This document shows, one piece after another, positions 35,998-39,668 of a DNA stretch of 39,668 nucleotides. Position 1 is the stretch's first letter. The number at the start of each line of letters is the position of its first letter. The DNA is from Chitinophaga pinensis (GTDB lineage: Bacteria; Bacteroidota; Bacteroidia; Chitinophagales; Chitinophagaceae). The stretch is taken from NCBI GenBank assembly GCA_945878115.1, contig CAMDVD010000034.1, forward strand, positions 1 through 39,668, written 5' to 3'. Made by a program: the position numbers and the translations under genes. Below the pieces are notes generated by a model. That model was not told the DNA's origin, ran no database searches, and saw only the letters and a list, made by a program, of their open reading frames with translations.

Positions 35998-38091
35998 ATG
36001 ATAGAATATAAACGACACCTGGTTACAGCAGCTTTACCTTATGCGAATGGACCTGTACATATTGGACATCTAGCTGGCAATTTTTTACCAGCCGATATTT
36101 ATGCAAGATATTTAAGAGCAAAAAAAGAAGATGTCAAATTTATTTGTGGTACCGATGAACATGGCGTACCTATTACGATACGAGCCATGAAGGAAGGTGT
36201 CAGCCCGCAAGATATTGTAGATAAATATTATACCATCATCCATGAAAGTTTGCAAACCATGGGTATTTCATTTGATATATTTTCACGCACATCGAAAGAA
36301 ATTCACCATAAAACATCACAAGATTTTTTTAAGAAATTATATGATGATGGCTTGTTTGAAGAGCGCGAATCAGAACAATTTTATGATGCCGAAAAAAATC
36401 TTTTTTTAGCCGATAGATATATTACTGGTACTTGTCCTAATTGCGCTAACCCATCTGCTTATGGCGATCAATGTGAGAAATGTGGAACTGCGTTAAGTCC
36501 GGATGAATTGATAGATCCGAAGAGTGCACTAAGCAATTCGCCTTTGGTGAAAAAAAATACAACCCATTGGTATTTGCCTTTACAAAACTATGAGCCATGG
36601 TTGAAACAATGGATTATTGAAGACCATAAAGATTGGAAAAATAATGTGTATGGTCAATGTAAAAGTTGGATAGATAATGGGCTACATCCACGTGCCATGA
36701 CGCGTGATAGCAACTGGGGCGTAAAAGTTCCATTGCCAAATGCCGAAGGAAAAGTTTTGTATGTCTGGTTTGATGCACCCATTGGTTATATTTCTGCAAC
36801 TAAAGAACTGACGGCACAATGGAGTGATTATTGGTGTAAAGAAGATACGAAATTGGTTCATTTTTTAGGCAAGGATAATATAGTATTCCATTGCATTATT
36901 TTCCCTTGCATGCTTAAGGCCCATGGTGGATTTGTGCTTCCTGAAAATGTACCAGCCAATGAATTTTTAAATATTGAAGGCGAAAAAGTAAGTACCAGTC
37001 GAAATTGGGCAGTATGGGTTAATGAATATGTACAGGATTTTCCAGACATGCAAGATGCCATGCGTTATGTATTGACTGCCAATGCGCCCGAAACCAAAGA
37101 CAATGATTTTACTTGGAAAGATTTTCAAGATAGAAATAATAGTGAGCTTGTTGCCATCTTTGGCAATTTTGTAAATAGAGCATTCGTGCTCATGCATAAA
37201 TTATGCGGTGGCAAAGTACCTGCCTATCATATCGAATCCAAAGACGCGAAAGACGATGCACTTTATGAAAAAATTGTACATACTAAAACGCATATTGGTA
37301 ATTGTATAGAAAATTATAAATTTAGAGAAGGCCTATTTGCGGTGATTGATTTGGCTCGTGAAGGCAATAAATACCTACAAGATAAAGAACCTTGGAAAAA
37401 AGGCGATGACCAAATTGCGATAGATAATTGTATACATCTATGCTTACAACTATGTGCAAACTTGGCTATTTACTGTAATCCGTTTTTACCATTTACCGCA
37501 AAAAAATTAATAAAAATGATGAAGGTGGTAGACCGTATGTTGGAATGGGAAAATGGTGGTAGTCTTAAATTATTAAAACAGGGCTATACCTTGAATCCAC
37601 CAGAATTATTGTTTAGAAAAATTGAAGATGAAGAAATTGCAGCACAAATTGAAAAGTTGCACAAACATCAAATTGTACCGATTACTGCATCTCAAAGCGA
37701 TGTGAACAAACCAAGCGCAGACTTGCCTACACAAACAGAAGAAAAGGATGTAGCTGCAATAAAACCCACCATTGCATTTGAAGATTTTGATAAAATAGAT
37801 TTGCGTGTTGGTACTATTATCGCTGCTGAAAAAGTAGAGAAAGCAGATAAATTATTGAAACTGACTATCGACTTAGGCATGGAGCAACGCACCGTAGTAA
37901 GTGGTATTGCCATGCATTATACACCAGAAGAAGTAGTTGGATTGCAGGTTACACTTGTTGCCAATTTAGCACCACGAAAAATGCGAGGCATAGAAAGCAA
38001 TGGCATGATATTGATGGCAGAAAATAATGAAGGCAAATTAATCTTTATTAACCCACTAGCCGAGGCTATGAATGGGTGTGCGGTGAAATAG
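35998..38091 (+). CDS. metG: methionyl-tRNA synthetase
   Basis: Charges tRNA(Met) for initiation and elongation. The 697-residue protein has the HIGH motif as HIGHL (about residues 21-25), a zinc-binding insertion CPNC ... CEKCG (about 147-163), the KMSKS-equivalent EKVSTSRN (about 329-336), an anticodon-binding helical domain, and a C-terminal tRNA-binding OB domain (about 595-697; [27 protein letters not shown]) joined through a flexible linker. Full length for the dimeric MetG1 type. Confidence 0.97.
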   Translation: MIEYKRHLVTAALPYANGPVHIGHLAGNFLPADIYARYLRAKKEDVKFICGTDEHGVPITIRAMKEGVSPQDIVDKYYTIIHESLQTMGISFDIFSRTSKEIHHKTSQDFFKKLYDDGLFEERESEQFYDAEKNLFLADRYITGTCPNCANPSAYGDQCEKCGTALSPDELIDPKSALSNSPLVKKNTTHWYLPLQNYEPWLKQWIIEDHKDWKNNVYGQCKSWIDNGLHPRAMTRDSNWGVKVPLPNAEGKVLYVWFDAPIGYISATKELTAQWSDYWCKEDTKLVHFLGKDNIVFHCIIFPCMLKAHGGFVLPENVPANEFLNIEGEKVSTSRNWAVWVNEYVQDFPDMQDAMRYVLTANAPETKDNDFTWKDFQDRNNSELVAIFGNFVNRAFVLMHKLCGGKVPAYHIESKDAKDDALYEKIVHTKTHIGNCIENYKFREGLFAVIDLAREGNKYLQDKEPWKKGDDQIAIDNCIHLCLQLCANLAIYCNPFLPFTAKKLIKMMKVVDRMLEWENGGSLKLLKQGYTLNPPELLFRKIEDEEIAAQIEKLHKHQIVPITASQSDVNKPSADLPTQTEEKDVAAIKPTIAFEDFDKIDLRVGTIIAAEKVEKADKLLKLTIDLGMEQRTVVSGIAMHYTPEEVVGLQVTLVANLAPRKMRGIESNGMILMAENNEGKLIFINPLAEAMNGCAVK

Positions 38092-38892
38092 GTTGTCGTG
38101 TTGGTTTTTATTCTTGCTGATAAAGGCTCATCTAAGCAATTACACTATAATCATGTCATCCCAACCGAATTTTGATTTCAACTTATAATATGATTTCTAT
38201 AATCATGCCATCCCTACCGGATTTTTATGTTAATTGAATTGGGCTGGCACAAGAATGGCGCGTTGCCTGTTGCGTTTGCCTTCTTGTGCCTTGCTATTCG
38301 AAGTGTTTCTCTACTCGATGTCACCAACTGATATTGTGTAGTAGACACGGGTTGCAAACCCGCGCCAGCAAATATCGATGTTCTGTTTATTTGAATATAA
38401 GTAAACAAAAATGCCCCAAAGAAGGGGCATTTTATCTTTTAAGGTATTTCTATTCTGTTAGCAGTTGGCATTTCACTTAATGTAGACCTACTTTGCATCT
38501 CGCTGTTCGTGATGTCAGTGCAGCGCATCACGAACCTTAGATAGAAAGCGATTTTTAATTGCAAACAAGAAGATTGAAAATCTGCCATTATCATTACTTC
38601 GACATGCCATGCGGAACATATCGAAGAGCGGTAATAAAACCGAAATTTATACTCTTCTTGTAAGTACGACTAATATTCAAAAAATCAAAAGCTCATTTGA
38701 TGATTTGGATTTGTAAAAAGGAATGTTTAGGTTTAAGGAGAATTATATATTAACATATAAAGCCACAACTTCTGATTTGTTTTCAATGGGCAATGGTTTA
38801 AAATTAGGATTAACATTTAAACATCATATAAACAAGTTGGCAGGAAACACAGAGACTTAAAACGATATTTTACATTTAAAGAATAAATCAAA
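38092..38892. other. repeat-rich 800-bp spacer, no gene seen
   Basis: Holds several short repeats and hairpins: a direct pair starting ATAATCATG(T/C)CATCCC at about 38147 and 38199 (52-bp spacing); a hairpin with GGCACAAGAA (38246-38255) and TTCTTGTGCC (38281-38290); the palindrome GGGTTGCAAACCC near 38350; a terminator-like hairpin (38407-38440); and a hairpin GTTCGTGATG / CATCACGAAC (38505-38514 and 38526-38535). A 65-codon open stretch near 38520-38718 has no good start or family and is not called. A TACATTTA box near 38870 is a likely promoter for the downstream gene. Confidence 0.65.
38407..38440. terminator. terminator-like hairpin downstream of metG
   Basis: AAAATGCCCC and GGGGCATTTT pair perfectly around AAAGAA, followed by TATCTTTT. 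T-rich sequence lies on both sides, so it could work in either direction. It is 316 nt after the metG stop. Confidence 0.65.
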
Positions 38893-39525
38893 ATGAAACA
38901 AAAAAAAATCTATTACTATTTAATATTTGTTTCTTGTTTAACAATGACCGCGCGCTTAAGCGCTCAAGAATTTATTACACGGTGGAATTTAACCAATCCC
39001 GGTTCTTCTTCAACTAGCATCGGTTTTGAAGTAACAACTATAGACACAGTATACTACACTTGGGAAACTATACCTGCTGGAATATCAGGTACTGGCACAT
39101 TTTCAGGAACATTTGCTACAATAACTGGCTTACCAATTAATGCAATCATCAGACTGAAAATAGATAGCACTAATTTCAAAGGTTTTCGCATCAACTATGG
39201 TGCGGATAGAAAACGAATAGTAGATGTAGAACAATGGGGAACAGTTGTTTGGAGCAGTATGGAATCTGCTTTTAAGGGTTGTGATAGTTTACAGATAACG
39301 GCTTCCGATGTGCCAAATTTATCTTCGGTTTCCAACATGTATTCAATGTTCTCATTAGCTACGACTTTTAATTCACCTATAGGCAATTGGAATGTTGATA
39401 GTGTTACTAACATGGCATATATGTTTGAAGGTGCCTCTTCCTTTAATCAACCCATTGATACTTGGAATACAATTAACGTTAGTAATATGTATAGTATGTT
39501 TTATTATGCTTCATCTTTTAATTGA
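38893..39525 (+). pseudogene. BspA/DUF285-type surface repeat protein, 3' end cut off by an IS
   Basis: A 210-residue 5' portion of a secreted protein: signal peptide (about 1-25, ending LSAQ), an N-terminal region ending in INYGADRKRIVDVEQWGTVVWSSMESAFKGC, and then ~25-residue DUF285 (BspA-like) repeats of the form NM-x-x-MF-x-x-A-x-x-FN-x-PI-x-x-WN (from about residue 148). The frame stops at SSFN, where the repeat should continue QPI, because sequence of an IS1595-family element begins at about 39526. The full gene would have been longer, with more repeats and probably a sorting signal. Host-surface or adhesion roles are known for BspA; here only export is inferred. Confidence 0.82.
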
Positions 39526-39668
39526 TTCTGTCTTAGTTTGCCACAAGATTCTGAGCCACTGCTACAACGAGTCTATCAAAAAGTCTTTTGCCAAAATATC
39601 TTCGATTTAATTTGTAACAGAACTCATCTAAATAATTTTGCAAATACTTGGCATTGATTTTATGATAG
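39526..39668 (-). mobile_element. end of an IS1595-family insertion sequence
   Basis: The DNA from about 39526 to the window end contains the transposase 3' end on the minus strand and lies inside the DUF285 gene. The IS end probably begins near TGATTCTGTCTTAG. The other end, inverted repeat and target duplication lie outside the window, so the boundary is approximate. Confidence 0.75.
39533..39668 (-). CDS. IS1595-family transposase, C-terminal 45 residues (partial)
   Basis: Minus-strand reading from the window edge gives YHKINAKYLQNYLDEF, CYKLNRRYFGKRLFDRLVV and then AVAQNLVAN before the stop at 39533-39535. The YLDEF-C-Y-x-x-NRR-x-F pattern is the characteristic C-terminus of ISXO2/IS1595 DDE transposases, which move the element by cut-and-paste. 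The catalytic domain is beyond the window. Confidence 0.85.
   Translation of the reverse strand, partial: YHKINAKYLQNYLDEFCYKLNRRYFGKRLFDRLVVAVAQNLVAN

Noticed and set aside
38214-38480. Small overlapping ORFs on both strands around the terminator hairpin
   Set aside because: They consist of palindromic repeat sequence read in both directions and show no family match.
38520-38718. Open stretch of about 65 codons on + strand in the metG-DUF285 spacer (… LPLSLLRHAMRNISKSG …)
   Set aside because: It has no start codon near its beginning, no promoter or family resemblance, and overlaps short dispersed palindromes. It is more likely repeat-derived sequence.

Overview
The window looks like chromosomal DNA of a low-GC Bacteroidota bacterium, probably close to Chitinophagaceae/Sphingobacteriia. 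Three things point there: protein families typical of the phylum (long ~310-residue NusB, BT_3928-like DoxX protein, DUF1573 and DUF4920 lipoproteins, Omp28-type proteins, a type IX secretion C-terminal signal); at least ten upstream regions with the Bacteroidota -7 promoter box TAnnTTTG; and start sites with little Shine-Dalgarno signal. No rRNA or tRNA gene, CRISPR array, phage or replication origin was seen.

Layout. 1-4551 (- strand): a two-gene ABC exporter, a shortened secreted GH2 beta-mannosidase-like gene, and two small lipoproteins (one with a CxxCH haem motif). 4552-5161: four ~111-bp tandem units, each folding as nested hairpins. 5162-13850 (- strand): fused isobutyryl-CoA mutase IcmF, TilS, FtsY, a DUF433/DUF5615 toxin-antitoxin-like pair, and PyrB-PyrR. 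14153-19951: DOPA-dioxygenase-like enzyme, DUF1801 protein, a divergent pair (family 2 glycosyltransferase and large membrane protein), and 4-hydroxyphenylpyruvate dioxygenase. 20135-22449 (- strand): oligopeptide-type permease and DoxX-like protein. 22840-25264 (+): SpmA/SpmB-like transporter flanked by inverted copies of a dispersed repeat, then a polyprenyl diphosphate synthase. 25287-29955: CarA (-), RimM-TrmD (+), and a - strand NusB/DUF1573/YajC/FtsB-like cluster. 30295-34771: a DSF-synthase (RpfF)-like crotonase broken by one in-frame stop, two Omp28-type proteins (lipoprotein and T9SS-sorted), and a decayed T9SS tail. 34768-38091: LD-carboxypeptidase, a small membrane protein, MetG. 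38092-39668: repeat-rich spacer, then a BspA/DUF285-type surface protein cut off by an IS1595-family insertion that runs off the window.

The window mixes housekeeping genes (pyrimidine synthesis pyrR-pyrB and carA; tRNA and ribosome maturation tilS, trmD, rimM, metG; SRP/Sec ftsY, yajC; cell-wall and division genes) with decaying or mobile accessory material near 30-35 kb and 38-39.7 kb. The best leads are the disrupted RpfF-like gene, the tandem nested-hairpin array and its relative at 14 kb, the three-copy structured repeat bracketing the SpmAB-like gene, the domain-deleted GH2 enzyme, and promoter boxes placed so close to start codons that leaderless mRNAs are likely.
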